Below are positions 17,917 to 25,950 of a stretch of DNA of 64,000 nt, piece by piece; position 1 is the stretch's first letter, and each line of letters starts with the position of its first letter. This DNA comes from Natronobiforma cellulositropha (GTDB lineage: Archaea > Halobacteriota > Halobacteria > Halobacteriales > Natrialbaceae): contig NZ_JANZXN010000017.1 in NCBI RefSeq assembly GCF_025629245.1, positions 124,001-188,000 of the forward strand, in the 5' to 3' direction. The translations under genes were made by a program, and so were the position numbers. The notes below the pieces were generated by a model. The model made no database searches. It was not told where the DNA came from and was given only the letters and a program-made list of their open reading frames with translations.

Positions 17917-18138
17917 TTACTGCTCTCGCTCCTGTTTGAGTGACTCGACTTCGCGCTCGAGTGCTTCGATTCGTCGCTGTGCTCGCTCGTCACCGCTGCC
18001 TCGCACCCGGTGGTAAAACCAGAGGGCAGCGACGACGATCAGGAACGGAACGGCGACGTAGATCAGGAGGATGAACAGGATGATCACCAGTTCGGGAGCG
18101 CCCGGAACGGGAACGAACGCGACTGTGGAGGGATTCAT
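17917..18138 (-). CDS. Small single-span membrane protein with coiled-coil tail
   Basis: 73 residues. The N-terminus (FVPVPGAPELVIILFILLI) looks like that of TatA, but the second half departs from TatA: a longer membrane stretch (APELVIILFILL, then IYVAVPFLIVVAALWFYHRV) and a charged coiled coil (RRIEALEREVESLKQ). Start at 18138 chosen because the match to TatA-like starts begins there; 14 residues further upstream an alternative ATG exists. Function unknown. Confidence 0.6.
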   Translation of the reverse strand: MNPSTVAFVPVPGAPELVIILFILLIYVAVPFLIVVAALWFYHRVRGSGDERAQRRIEALEREVESLKQEREQ

Positions 18139-18308
18139 ACGTCGGATTCTCAGTGACGAACTGTATCTGTTCTGATTCATCGAGCGCGTGACCCCGACGG
18201 ACTGGCGTCGCTTCCCGGACCTTGTGTGGCTTCGGTGTCTCGTCGGCGACGGTGGAACTATCTGCCACCGTCCAAACACTGACCCTGCTCGCGTCACTGG
18301 TCTCGAGC

Positions 18309-18818
18309 GTGCACACAGACCTTCACGTCCGACGCGCTCGGCCGACAGACTCCGCTCGCCTCCGCGAACTGCACGAGGAAGCGATGCGCGACGTCGGCGC
18401 GTTCGTCGAGGGAGCACCCGACGAGGACCTCGCCGACGTCGAGACGGCTTATCTCGAGTGCGGTGGTGAGTTCCTCGTCGGTGAATTCGAGGGCCGGATC
18501 GTCGCGATGGGGGCGTTTCGACCCGCTGATGGCTACGTCACGGACTTCCTCCCCGATCTCGAGGCGACGGCTGCGGAGGTCACCCGAATGCGGGTCGACC
18601 CCGCCCACCAGCGACGCGGCTACGGGCGGACGATCCTCGACGAACTCGAGCGACGGGCGCGCGAGCGCGGCGTCACGGAACTCGTCCTCGACACGACGCC
18701 GGTCCAGGCGGGGGCGATCGCCCTCTACGAGAGCCGCGGCTACGCATTGGTTCACCGTGAACGCGCAACGGACTTCGGAGAGACGCTCGAGATGCTGTTC
18801 TACCGCAAGGGGCTGTAG
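18309..18818 (+). CDS. GNAT-family N-acetyltransferase
   Basis: 169 residues from a GTG at 18309. Acetyl-CoA binding motif A is clear at VTRMRVDPAHQRRGYGRTILDELERRA (R/Q-x-x-G-x-G/A), followed by motif B LVLDTTPVQAGAIALYESRGYALVHRE. The gene probably acetylates a small molecule or protein N-terminus; no substrate clue. Convergent with nreA. Confidence 0.88.
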   Translation: MHTDLHVRRARPTDSARLRELHEEAMRDVGAFVEGAPDEDLADVETAYLECGGEFLVGEFEGRIVAMGAFRPADGYVTDFLPDLEATAAEVTRMRVDPAHQRRGYGRTILDELERRARERGVTELVLDTTPVQAGAIALYESRGYALVHRERATDFGETLEMLFYRKGL

Positions 18819-18860
18819 CCGGCCGGAGTCTTCTCTCGAAGCGGTTTCGCCGGCCGCCGG

Positions 18861-20159
18861 CTACTCGAGCCCGAACGCAGAGAGGTTCGACTGGACGCCC
18901 GCGGCGAGTTCGGACTTCCGTCGCAGGCAGGCGTGAGAGACCGGGAGCTGGCTCGAGACGGCGGCGACCGCCCCGTGGAAGGTCTCGGCCTCTCCGTAGT
19001 CGCCGTCGAAGGCGTTGCGGACGCTCTCGCGGATCTGCCAGACGCCGACGGGTGCCCAGTAGTCGTCCGAGACCTCCCGGAGGACGAGACACTTCGCCTG
19101 GCGGCCGATCGACTCGAGGTACTCTAAGACCCCCAGCCGGGCGGCGTAGTAGGCCCCGGCGGTCTCTTCGACGTAACTCGAGCGTCCCTCGTAGCCCTCG
19201 CTCGCACTCGCCATCCAGACCTCGCCGCTCGGGTCGGGGTTCCAGATGCTGCCGGGGGCTTTCATCTCGACGAGTTCGTACTCCCAGGTGCCCGGCGCGA
19301 GGACGATCCAGTAGCGGTTGCCGACGTACTCGTTCTCGAAGACGCGGACCTCGTCGATGCTCGGTGCGTTGCGGATCCGCCCGCGCAGGTACTGCCCGAC
19401 GGTGTCGTCGACGGCGGTGATCGACCAGCGCGTCGGGACGAGGCGTCGCTGGCTCGACTCGCCGAGTGCGCCCGCCGAGAGGATGGCGTTGATCTCGTAG
19501 ACGTCGAACCCGCGCCGGTAGAGGTAGGTCATCGCGCCCTGGGCCTGCCAGTCGTCGTCGGCGAGCGTCTTCTGTACCGGCCGCGGGACGTGTGGATTCT
19601 CGGTGAGGTCGGCCCGGCGGGCGGCCGCTCGCGGCCCGCGTGGGGTCGCCACGTCGGTGCCGGGGTCGAGTCCGAGGTCGGGTTTTCCCGCGAGACCGAT
19701 CTCGACGTCGACCGGCCGGTCGGCGATGGCGACCTCGCGGCCGACGCCGACGAAGCCGTCCCAGACGTCGTCGACCGACGGCGCGAGGCGGCTGGCGATG
19801 CTCGGCGCGTCGACGTTGGTGCGTTTACTCGAGTTGAGCAGGCCGGTTCGGCGCTGGAGGACGTCCTCGATGGCGTAGTGCTCCTGGTACCAGGTCCCGC
19901 TCGTGACGTACTCGTCGGCGGCCGTCTCGTCGCCGACGGGTGAGAGCAAGCCGACGGGAATGTCCGGGTAGTTCGACCGGCCGACGAAGATCGATGGTGC
20001 GGTCGACCCGACGAGGGTGTCGCCGCTCAGTGCGCGTTCGAACCGGCGCTCGAACCCCTCGAGGTGGTCGGTGATCGCGTAGGACTTCTCCTTCGCGAGC
20101 CGGCGGCGCTCGGCTTCCTCGTCGGGTTCGAGCCCCTCGATGTACTCGTCGAGGCGCAT
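18861..20159 (-). CDS. nreA: DNA repair protein NreA
   Basis: 432 residues, full length for NreA. The N-terminal region has the NreA pattern (YEIGLEPDE-like start, SIFVGRSNYPDIPVGLLSPV, TWYQEHYAIEDVLQRRTGLLNSSKRTNV), and the C-terminal half carries LAPGTWEYELVEMKAPGSIWNP. The last residues, QSNLSAFGLE, fit a PCNA-interacting (QxxLxxFG) box, as described for NreA. NreA acts in repair of interstrand crosslink-type damage with PCNA and is the characteristic partner of archaeal NreB. It is a single gene, divergent from the lipoprotein at 20317. Confidence 0.9.
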   Translation of the reverse strand: MRLDEYIEGLEPDEEAERRRLAKEKSYAITDHLEGFERRFERALSGDTLVGSTAPSIFVGRSNYPDIPVGLLSPVGDETAADEYVTSGTWYQEHYAIEDVLQRRTGLLNSSKRTNVDAPSIASRLAPSVDDVWDGFVGVGREVAIADRPVDVEIGLAGKPDLGLDPGTDVATPRGPRAAARRADLTENPHVPRPVQKTLADDDWQAQGAMTYLYRRGFDVYEINAILSAGALGESSQRRLVPTRWSITAVDDTVGQYLRGRIRNAPSIDEVRVFENEYVGNRYWIVLAPGTWEYELVEMKAPGSIWNPDPSGEVWMASASEGYEGRSSYVEETAGAYYAARLGVLEYLESIGRQAKCLVLREVSDDYWAPVGVWQIRESVRNAFDGDYGEAETFHGAVAAVSSQLPVSHACLRRKSELAAGVQSNLSAFGLE

Positions 20160-20316
20160 TACCCGACGTAGGGGACTCGAGGGTAAGAACGTTCGTCTCG
20201 CGGCGTCCGGTCCCGCGCTCCGAGCGAAATGGATGTATTTTTATTTCACCTCCCGAAACGCGAACTCGTCGGATAGCGACTGGAAATTGCCCTGAATAAC
20301 ACAACCTACACGAATC

Positions 20317-20805
20317 ATGTCTACACACACGACGCGACGACGATTTCTCACGAGTACCACGACGACGATTGCACTCGCAGCGGCGCTGGCTGGCTGTACA
20401 GGCGGTGGCTCGGACGACGACGACACGGGCGACGAGGCGGGTCCCTCCGACGACATCGACTACGAGAACCCCGACGGCTCGGTGTCGTTCGTCTCGCCCG
20501 CCGACGGCGACGAGGTGACGAGTCCGGTCAGCCTCGAGATGGAGACCGACGGCGTAGTGATCGAACCCGCTGCGGAGGGGCAGAACGACGGCCACGGCCA
20601 CTTCCACGTCCTCGTCGACGTCGACTGTCTCGAACCTGGCGAGTACATCCCATTCGAAGACGGCTACAACCACTTCGGTGACGGCTCGCTCGAGGGCGAA
20701 CTCGACCTCGAGCCGGGAACCTACGACCTGTGTCTGCAGGTCGCCGACGGCGGCCACTACGCCTACGCGCTGACCGACGAGATCACGATTACCGTTACCG
20801 AGTGA
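20317..20805 (+). CDS. Tat-exported DUF4399 lipoprotein
   Basis: 162 residues. The signal has twin arginines (TTRRRFLTS) and a lipobox LAGC at about residue 28, followed by a short acidic spacer. The mature part contains SPADGDEVTSPVSLEMET, GHGHFHVLVDVDC, FEDGYNHFGDG and LCLQVADGGHYAYALTD, the His-rich beta-sandwich pattern of DUF4399. The histidine pairs suggest metal binding; this is inference. A TATA-like GTATTTTTATTTC at about 20231-20243 lies upstream, giving a leader of some 50 nt. Confidence 0.85.
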   Translation: MSTHTTRRRFLTSTTTTIALAAALAGCTGGGSDDDDTGDEAGPSDDIDYENPDGSVSFVSPADGDEVTSPVSLEMETDGVVIEPAAEGQNDGHGHFHVLVDVDCLEPGEYIPFEDGYNHFGDGSLEGELDLEPGTYDLCLQVADGGHYAYALTDEITITVTE

Positions 20806-20916
20806 CAGCCACCCCGCCCTCACGGCGAGGATTCTCGAAGGGAATAGTCAGGTTGCGCGTTTCCTCGGTCCCCACGCGAGAGCGCGCGAGCGGTCAGGCG
20901 AGCAGTACGGGGTAGC

Positions 20917-21330
20917 TCACGCAGGTTCGTCCCGGAACCGTTCTACATCGTCTTCTAGCCCGTCGAAATCATCGTCTGCTCCAACGAGTAGTGTTCCACC
21001 GACCGCAGCAGCCGTCGCGAGCGCGTATGCATCTCCAAGTGCCATCGCATACGCCTCTTTGAGCGCAGCGGCACTCTCCCAGCATTCCCGGGCGTCGTAC
21101 ACTGCAACCCCCAGTTCCTCGAGCCGGCCGAGACTCGCCCTGACATCGTCGGGACGAAACCCAACTCGAGAACCGACATACAGCACCTCTGTTTTCGTGA
21201 CCGGGCTAACGTACCCATCAATCTCTCCGGATGCCACCCGGTCGATCCACGCTTCGACGACGTCACTCCCGGGTTCGTCGTCCAGATAGGCAACGAGTGG
21301 TTCTGCATCGAACACGATCGTGTCCGTCAT
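20917..21330 (-). CDS. PIN-domain ribonuclease, VapC-type toxin
   Basis: 137 residues. The PIN acidic residues are visible: D8 (IVFDAEPLV), E48 (TKTEVLY) and D100 (MALGDAYALATA), plus the C-terminal TLLVGADDDFDGL. The start overlaps the antitoxin's end by four bases, as in vapBC operons. VapC toxins cleave RNA, often tRNA; the target here is unknown. It is a normal-length, apparently intact toxin. Confidence 0.9.
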   Translation of the reverse strand: MTDTIVFDAEPLVAYLDDEPGSDVVEAWIDRVASGEIDGYVSPVTKTEVLYVGSRVGFRPDDVRASLGRLEELGVAVYDARECWESAAALKEAYAMALGDAYALATAAAVGGTLLVGADDDFDGLEDDVERFRDEPA

Positions 21331-21638
21331 TCTTCTTCTGTGTTGCCGGAAAATCGCTCGAGTAGTTCGTCGGCTCGCTGTTTGTCGCGTTCACGTTCTT
21401 CACGGAGAATCGCTGTCGCGGGACGCTCATCCTCGCTCTCGCGCTCGAGACCGCGGAACTCTCGCATCGATCCGACTGGACGGACGACGATCTCCCCATC
21501 GTCGTTTTCGACGAATTTGACCCGGCCTGGTGCAGGGATGCCGTGTTTTTCTCGGAGGTGCTTTGGGATCGTCGCCTGCCCCTTTTTTGTGACTGAGACG
21601 ATACGCTCCCCACCGTCCGATGGAGTATTACTCGACAC
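21327..21638 (-). CDS. AbrB/MazE-type antitoxin (VapB-like)
   Basis: 103 residues, GTG start at 21638. The SpoVT/AbrB swapped-hairpin domain lies at residues 12-50 (VSVTKKGQATIPKHLREKHGIP). The rest (55-103) is a charged helix expected to wrap the toxin. The start region overlaps tandem palindromes (21623-21649), fitting autoregulation by the antitoxin or toxin-antitoxin complex. It precedes and overlaps the PIN toxin gene. Confidence 0.88.
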   Translation of the reverse strand: MSSNTPSDGGERIVSVTKKGQATIPKHLREKHGIPAPGRVKFVENDDGEIVVRPVGSMREFRGLERESEDERPATAILREERERDKQRADELLERFSGNTEEE

Positions 21639-21649
21639 GAGTATTACTT
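21623..21649. promoter_or_regulatory. Tandem palindromic operator over the antitoxin start
   Basis: GAGTATTACTC (21623-21633), a perfect 5+1+5 palindrome, is repeated 16 bp away as GAGTATTACTT (21639-21649). The GTG start at 21638 lies between and over them, with a TATA-like TAAGTAATT (minus strand, centre near 21662) upstream. This is the position expected for a repressor that blocks its own leaderless transcript. Confidence 0.6.
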
Positions 21650-21825
21650 TTCTATCGAATTACTTAGCTCTGTTCCTGGACCAAGACGGTACAACACCAG
21701 GCCGTCCGTCGTTAGCCAGAGACGAATGAGGGCAGGGATTTCTCCTCGCACTTTCGTACCGCCGCGGGCGACGAGCGCGTCGCTCGACGCGCGTTCTCGA
21801 TAAAAGTGGGGGTTCTGAGACGGAG

Positions 21826-22794
21826 TTAGCCGTGGATGCCCATCGCTTCGATCTGTTCTTGATACCGGTTGCGGATCGTCACTTCGGTCACCTGGGCGAC
21901 GTCTGCGACTTCGCGCTGGGTCTTCTTCTCGTTACACAGCAACGACGCCGCGTAGATCGCCGCGGCGGCGTAGCCGGTGGGGGATTTTCCGGAGAGCAGT
22001 CCTTTCTCGGCCGTCTTCTCGATGATCTCGTTGGCCTTCGTCTGGACCTCCTCGGAGAGTTCGAGTTCAGAACAGAAGCGTGGGACGTACTTCTTCGGGT
22101 CGACCGGCTTCATCTCTAGGGACAGTTCCTGGGAGATGTAGCGGTAGGTTCGCCCAATCTCTTTGCGCTCGACGCGGGATACCTCGGAGATCTCCTCTAA
22201 GCTGCGCGGGATGCCTTCCTTCCGGCAGGCGGCGTACAGCGCCGAGGTGGCGACGCCCTCGATCGAGCGTCCGCGGATGAGGTCCTCCTTGAGCGCGCGC
22301 CGGTAGATGACCGACGCGACCTCGCGGACCGATCGTGGGACGCCGAGTGCGGAGGCCATCCGGTCGATCTCACTGAGTGCGAACTGAAGGTTTCGTTCGC
22401 CTGCGTCTTTGGTACGGATGCGTTCTTGCCACTTGCGCAGCCGGTGCATCTGGCTGCGTTTCTTCGAGGAGATCGACCGACCGTAGGCGTCTTTGTCCTT
22501 CCAGTCGATCGTCGTCGTGAGACCCTTATCGTGCATCGTCTGCGTGGTCGGGGCCCCGACGCGTGATTTCTCCTGTCGTTCCTGGTGATTGAACGCCCGC
22601 CACTCTGGACCGGGGTCAATTTTTTCTTCTTCCACGACGAGCCCACAGTCTTCACAGATGAGCTCACCCCGGTCGGAGTCCTTAACGAGGTTGTCCGATT
22701 CACATTCGGGGCAGGCACGTACCCCTTCCTGATCTTCGGTTTCGACCTCGTCCGTCTCGCGTAATCGCTCCCGCTGGCGGGTGGACCGTGTCAT
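21826..22794 (-). CDS. tfb: Transcription initiation factor IIB (TFB)
   Basis: 322 residues. N-terminal zinc ribbon ([27 protein letters not shown], two CxxC pairs), the B-finger region [19 protein letters not shown], and two cyclin repeats (about 125-215 and 220-315) ending in [18 protein letters not shown] with a helix-turn-helix that reads the BRE. It bridges TBP and RNA polymerase at archaeal promoters. Haloarchaea carry many TFB paralogs; which one this is cannot be decided. It is divergent from rnhA with a 162-nt shared upstream region. Confidence 0.95.
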   Translation of the reverse strand: MTRSTRQRERLRETDEVETEDQEGVRACPECESDNLVKDSDRGELICEDCGLVVEEEKIDPGPEWRAFNHQERQEKSRVGAPTTQTMHDKGLTTTIDWKDKDAYGRSISSKKRSQMHRLRKWQERIRTKDAGERNLQFALSEIDRMASALGVPRSVREVASVIYRRALKEDLIRGRSIEGVATSALYAACRKEGIPRSLEEISEVSRVERKEIGRTYRYISQELSLEMKPVDPKKYVPRFCSELELSEEVQTKANEIIEKTAEKGLLSGKSPTGYAAAAIYAASLLCNEKKTQREVADVAQVTEVTIRNRYQEQIEAMGIHG

Positions 22795-22820
22795 CGCACT
22801 TTTATAGTAGTATCATCAAA

Positions 22821-22829
22821 GTATATAAA
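22821..22829 (-). promoter_or_regulatory. TATA box of the TFB gene
   Basis: TTTATATAC on the minus strand, centred about 30 nt upstream of the start at 22794, giving a very short leader. Confidence 0.65.
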
Positions 22830-22956
22830 TCCTTGGGAAGGGTTTTCTACGTCTGACGCTCATCCGCCGAATGTGGGCGACAGAGCACTCTCTGCCGCCC
22901 GTTTTCGGATCGAAATCACAAAGGTTTTACGGGGTTTCGAACCCCGGATAAAACGT

Positions 22957-23550
22957 ATGCCGGTCATCGAGTGCGACGTCGACGAAGCGAGAGACCGACT
23001 CGAGAACGCGGATATCGACGTCGAAGCGGGCAATACACCCCACGAACGCTGGCGCGCGAGCCACGGCGACGCGACGGCCATCGCCTACGACGGGAAAGTC
23101 GTCGTCCAGGGCGCCCAGCCACGGGACCTCGAGGCGCTCCTGCGCGAGGGTGGCGGGCGCGCTCACGTCTACTTCGACGGTGGCGCGCGCGGCAATCCGG
23201 GTCCCGCCGGTATCGGCTGGGTGATCGTCTCGAGCGAGGGCATCGTCGCCGAGGGGGGCGAGACCATCGGGCGCGCGACGAACAACCAGGCCGAGTACGC
23301 GGCGCTCATCACCGCACTCGAGGCTGCGACCGACTACGGCTACGACGAGGTCCACGTCAGGGGTGACTCGGAGCTAATCGTCAAACAGGTCCGCGGCGAG
23401 TACGACACGAACAACCCGACGCTACGCGAGAAACGTGTTAGTGCCCTCGAGTTGCTCTCCGGGTTCGAGACGTGGACGCTCGAGCACATCCCGCGCGAGG
23501 TCAACGCTCGTGCGGACGCGCTGGCGAACGAGGCGCTCGACGACGCCTGA
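22957..23550 (+). CDS. rnhA: Ribonuclease HI
   Basis: 197 residues. The ATG at 22957 follows an AT-rich TTTTACGG box. The N-terminal 65 residues are a hybrid-binding-like extension (PVIECDVDEARDRLENADIDVEAGNTP); the RNase H domain starts near residue 69 with HVYFDGGARGNPGPAGIGWVI (first Asp), ATNNQAEYAAL (Glu), VRGDSELIVKQVRG (Asp) and ends with VNARADALANEA (Asp). It removes RNA from RNA-DNA hybrids. It is followed by the conserved rnhA-neighbour gene. Confidence 0.93.
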   Translation: MPVIECDVDEARDRLENADIDVEAGNTPHERWRASHGDATAIAYDGKVVVQGAQPRDLEALLREGGGRAHVYFDGGARGNPGPAGIGWVIVSSEGIVAEGGETIGRATNNQAEYAALITALEAATDYGYDEVHVRGDSELIVKQVRGEYDTNNPTLREKRVSALELLSGFETWTLEHIPREVNARADALANEALDDA

Positions 23551-23690
23551 TACCGTCGGCCGTCAGTCGGTACCGGTGGGGTCGCGCACCGTCGTGTGGA
23601 CTCGTCGAAATACCGTCACGGCCGACAGTACGAGGTCCCGCAAAACCGATAGCGGGAAACCCACGAGCGGCGTACCCACCCACCAGCGAC

Positions 23691-24308
23691 ATGCCCGAGA
23701 CGAGCGATTCCACCGACCGTGACGGCTCGGCTGACGAGACGGACGAGGGCGAACTTCCGCCGGCCGTCGTCGAGGAGTGTGAGCGCCTGACGCGGCTGGC
23801 GCTCGAGGCGGTCGACGAGGATGAGACCGACGCCTACCGCGAGCGGCGAGCGGCCGTCCTCGAGGACCACGCGTTCACCGCGCGGGTCAGAGACGACGAC
23901 GCGGGCGATGTCCTCGTTCTCCACCCCGCCGAGTGGCACGACGGCGAGGTGATCCGCACCGACCGGATCGAGGACCTCTCGAGAGCGTTCGAGGTGCCAC
24001 TCGAGGGACCTGGCGACCCCGATAGCTGGGCGGACCTCGACGCGTCGAACCGTGCGCTCGCGGCGGCCGTCCGTGAGCGCCACGGTGAGGTCCACGGCGA
24101 GAACGCCGAGACGTTCGCCGACTTCATGGGGAACCACTGTGCGAAGCCGATGGCGTCGGCGACGCGAGGCGAGATAGCGGAGTTCCTCGAGGAGTATTTT
24201 GTCCGGAATGCGTGGCCGTCTCCGTCACAGCGAGCGGCGATCGAGGAGTCGATCGAACTCGTGTTCGAGACGGCCGGTGAATCCGCGTCCGATGCGGACG
24301 TGTCGTAG
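23691..24308 (+). CDS. RnhA-operon protein of unknown function
   Basis: 205 residues from the ATG at 23691. Haloarchaeal genomes often carry this protein next to rnhA (an older annotation calls it the rnhA operon protein; I recall DUF7108). An acidic N-terminus (1-25) precedes a helical domain (30-75) and an alpha/beta part with EVIRTDRIEDLSRAFEVPLEGPGD, ending in RNAWPSPSQRAAIEESIELVFETA. No catalytic residue set is recognised. Gap of 140 nt to rnhA. Confidence 0.75.
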   Translation: MPETSDSTDRDGSADETDEGELPPAVVEECERLTRLALEAVDEDETDAYRERRAAVLEDHAFTARVRDDDAGDVLVLHPAEWHDGEVIRTDRIEDLSRAFEVPLEGPGDPDSWADLDASNRALAAAVRERHGEVHGENAETFADFMGNHCAKPMASATRGEIAEFLEEYFVRNAWPSPSQRAAIEESIELVFETAGESASDADVS

Positions 24309-24341
24309 CTCCGGGGTGCCGCCGGTGCTACGTCTACGCGT

Positions 24342-24701
24342 TCAGTAGCTGTCGTCGACGAGGTCGCGGATCTCGTCTGCGCGGTCGTCGTCGGTGACGA
24401 CCTTCGAGAACGTCCAGCTAACCTGGTCGAGGACGGCGTCGTAGCCGTCGTCGGTCAGCGAGTACTGGTTCGTTCGCTTGTCGAGTTCGCTCTTCTTGAC
24501 GAGTCCGAGGTCGACGAGTTCGTCGAGGTTCGGGTAGAGCCGTCCGTGGTTTACCTCGGTTCCGTAGTACTCCTCGAGTTCGCGTTTGATCGCGAGACCG
24601 TACATCGGCTCCTTCGCGAGGATGACGAGGATGTTGTTCTGGAACGCGGTCAAGTCGCGTGCAATGCTTTTCTGCCCGGTTACCGATTGTGCCTCTGACA
24701 T
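24342..24701 (-). CDS. PadR-family transcriptional regulator
   Basis: 119 residues, winged helix: TAFQNNILVILAKEPMYGLAIKRELEEYYGTEVNHGRLYPNLDELVDLGLVKKSELDKRTNQYSLTDDGYD (residues 18-90) is the PadR DNA-binding domain with the typical YG-x-x-I-K and GRLYP-x-L motifs; the C-terminal 30 residues are the dimer helix. Length and order match haloarchaeal PadR proteins including the phage phiH repressor-like group. Targets are unknown; a repeated motif at its own promoter suggests autoregulation. Confidence 0.9.
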   Translation of the reverse strand: MSEAQSVTGQKSIARDLTAFQNNILVILAKEPMYGLAIKRELEEYYGTEVNHGRLYPNLDELVDLGLVKKSELDKRTNQYSLTDDGYDAVLDQVSWTFSKVVTDDDRADEIRDLVDDSY

Positions 24702-24717
24702 GGATGTGTAAATGTCA

Positions 24718-24745
24718 CCAAACTATTTAAGACTTGCCAACTATT
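24718..24745. promoter_or_regulatory. PadR promoter with direct repeats
   Basis: TATTTAA at 24724-24730 (the box reads TTAAATA on the minus strand) lies 26 nt before the padR start. CCAAACTATT (24718-24727) and GCCAACTATT (24736-24745) form a direct repeat with 18-bp period covering this box, a plausible autoregulatory site. Confidence 0.5.
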
Positions 24746-24915
24746 CTCCGATCTTCTCTGGGTTGTCGTGTCTCGCCCGGTGTCGGCGGTCCCGCGTTGC
24801 GACCGGTGCCCGGTTGGTGACGGATCGTGTCGGCCGGACGCACGGGTGCCGTCATCTACAACGTGACACTCGATTACGAAAGTACTTTTCCATCGGCCAC
24901 AGAGTCGCAACCTGC

Positions 24916-25449
24916 ATGACGAATCTCTGGGAAGACCTCGAGACGGGTCCGAACGCGCCAGAAGAGATCTATGCAGTCGTCGAGTGTCTGAAAGGCGACC
25001 GCAACAAGTACGAGTACGACAAGGACATTCCGGGTGTGATGCTCGATCGCGTCCTCCACTCGAACGTCCACTACCCCGCAGATTACGGCTTCATCCCCCG
25101 CAGTTACTACGACGACGAGGACCCCTTCGACGTGCTCGTCCTCGTCGAGGACTCGACGTTCCCCGGCTGTGTCATCGAGGTACGGCCGGTCGCGATGATG
25201 AAGATGAACGACGACGGCGAACAGGACGACAAGGTCATCGCGGTGCCCATCGAAGACCCGCGCTTCGACCACATCGAAGACGTCGACGACATCCCCCAGC
25301 AGACGAGAGACGAAATCGACGAGTTCTTCTCGACCTACAAGAACTTAGAGGCCGGAAAGGAAGTCGAAACCGAGGGCTGGGAGGACCGTGCGGCCGCCCT
25401 CGAGGCGATCGAGCACGCACAGGACCTCTACGACGAACACTTCGGCTGA
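24916..25449 (+). CDS. ppa: Inorganic pyrophosphatase
   Basis: 177 residues, family I. The ATG at 24916 leads directly to MTNLWEDLETGPNAPEE. Signature residues: KYEYDKDIPGVMLDR, NVHYPADYGFIPRSYYDDEDPFDVLVLVE (the DxDPxDV metal motif is DEDPFDV), and KVIAVPIEDPRFD. It hydrolyses pyrophosphate to drive biosynthesis; cytosolic hexamer in the family. AAGTACTTTT at 24880-24889 is a plausible TATA. Confidence 0.95.
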   Translation: MTNLWEDLETGPNAPEEIYAVVECLKGDRNKYEYDKDIPGVMLDRVLHSNVHYPADYGFIPRSYYDDEDPFDVLVLVEDSTFPGCVIEVRPVAMMKMNDDGEQDDKVIAVPIEDPRFDHIEDVDDIPQQTRDEIDEFFSTYKNLEAGKEVETEGWEDRAAALEAIEHAQDLYDEHFG

Positions 25450-25554
25450 GTCGGTAGCCGCCCTCGAGCGGGAACCGACGCCTCACCCGGTCACCACCGG
25501 GCGAAATTCTCACGGGTTATCACGCCCGTTCGAGTGATGCGTTATGCGTATGGG

Positions 25555-25562
25555 TAATTTTA
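25555..25562 (+). promoter_or_regulatory. TATA-like box before a 42-codon ORF
   Basis: TAATTTTA ends about 28 nt upstream of an ATG at 25591, the usual spacing of a leaderless haloarchaeal promoter. Confidence 0.4.
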
Positions 25563-25590
25563 CGGTGCCGTCGCCCGTCTAGCTACCCGT

Positions 25591-25719
25591 ATGTCCGCAC
25601 ACCACACCCACCAGTCGGCCGACGACGCCGTCGAGCAGCCGTGTGCCATTGGTCTGGCACACCTCACGGTCGTCCCGACGAACTTCGACCCCGACGCGCC
25701 GGGTCGACGGCGTGACTGA
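25591..25719 (+). CDS. Candidate small protein, 42 residues, possibly truncated
   Basis: Starts MSAHHTHQSADDAVEQPC and continues IGLAHLTVVPTNFDPDAPG before the stop at 25717-25719. It has haloarchaeal amino-acid bias and a TATA-like box at leaderless distance. The remaining 230 bases to the next gene carry no convincing frame, so it could be a real small protein or the 5' end of a broken gene. No family recognised; two copies of GAGTGGACGAGC at 25761-25772 and 25816-25827 lie downstream. Confidence 0.35.
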   Translation: MSAHHTHQSADDAVEQPCAIGLAHLTVVPTNFDPDAPGRRRD

Positions 25720-25950
25720 CGTGCGTCGCTCGAGCGACGCCGCAGGTCGTCCGTCGCCACGAGTGGACGAGCGGCTGAGCGACCGGCAAGCGGACGAGCA
25801 ATCCGGTGAGCCAGCGAGTGGACGAGCAGTGGCCGTGCGGCGGTGGTCCCACCCTCGAAGCGCTCGTCTGTTCCCGACAGCGGTTTCGTAACTCTCAGAA
25901 CTCGCGTCTCGAAACGAACCTTCTTGTATCCGGTCGGACTATCCGGAGGC

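Noticed and set aside
25723-25950. Continuation of the 42-codon ORF into a longer gene by frameshift
   Set aside because: No frame downstream continues with a recognisable family, and the sequence is full of short repeats; not supported.
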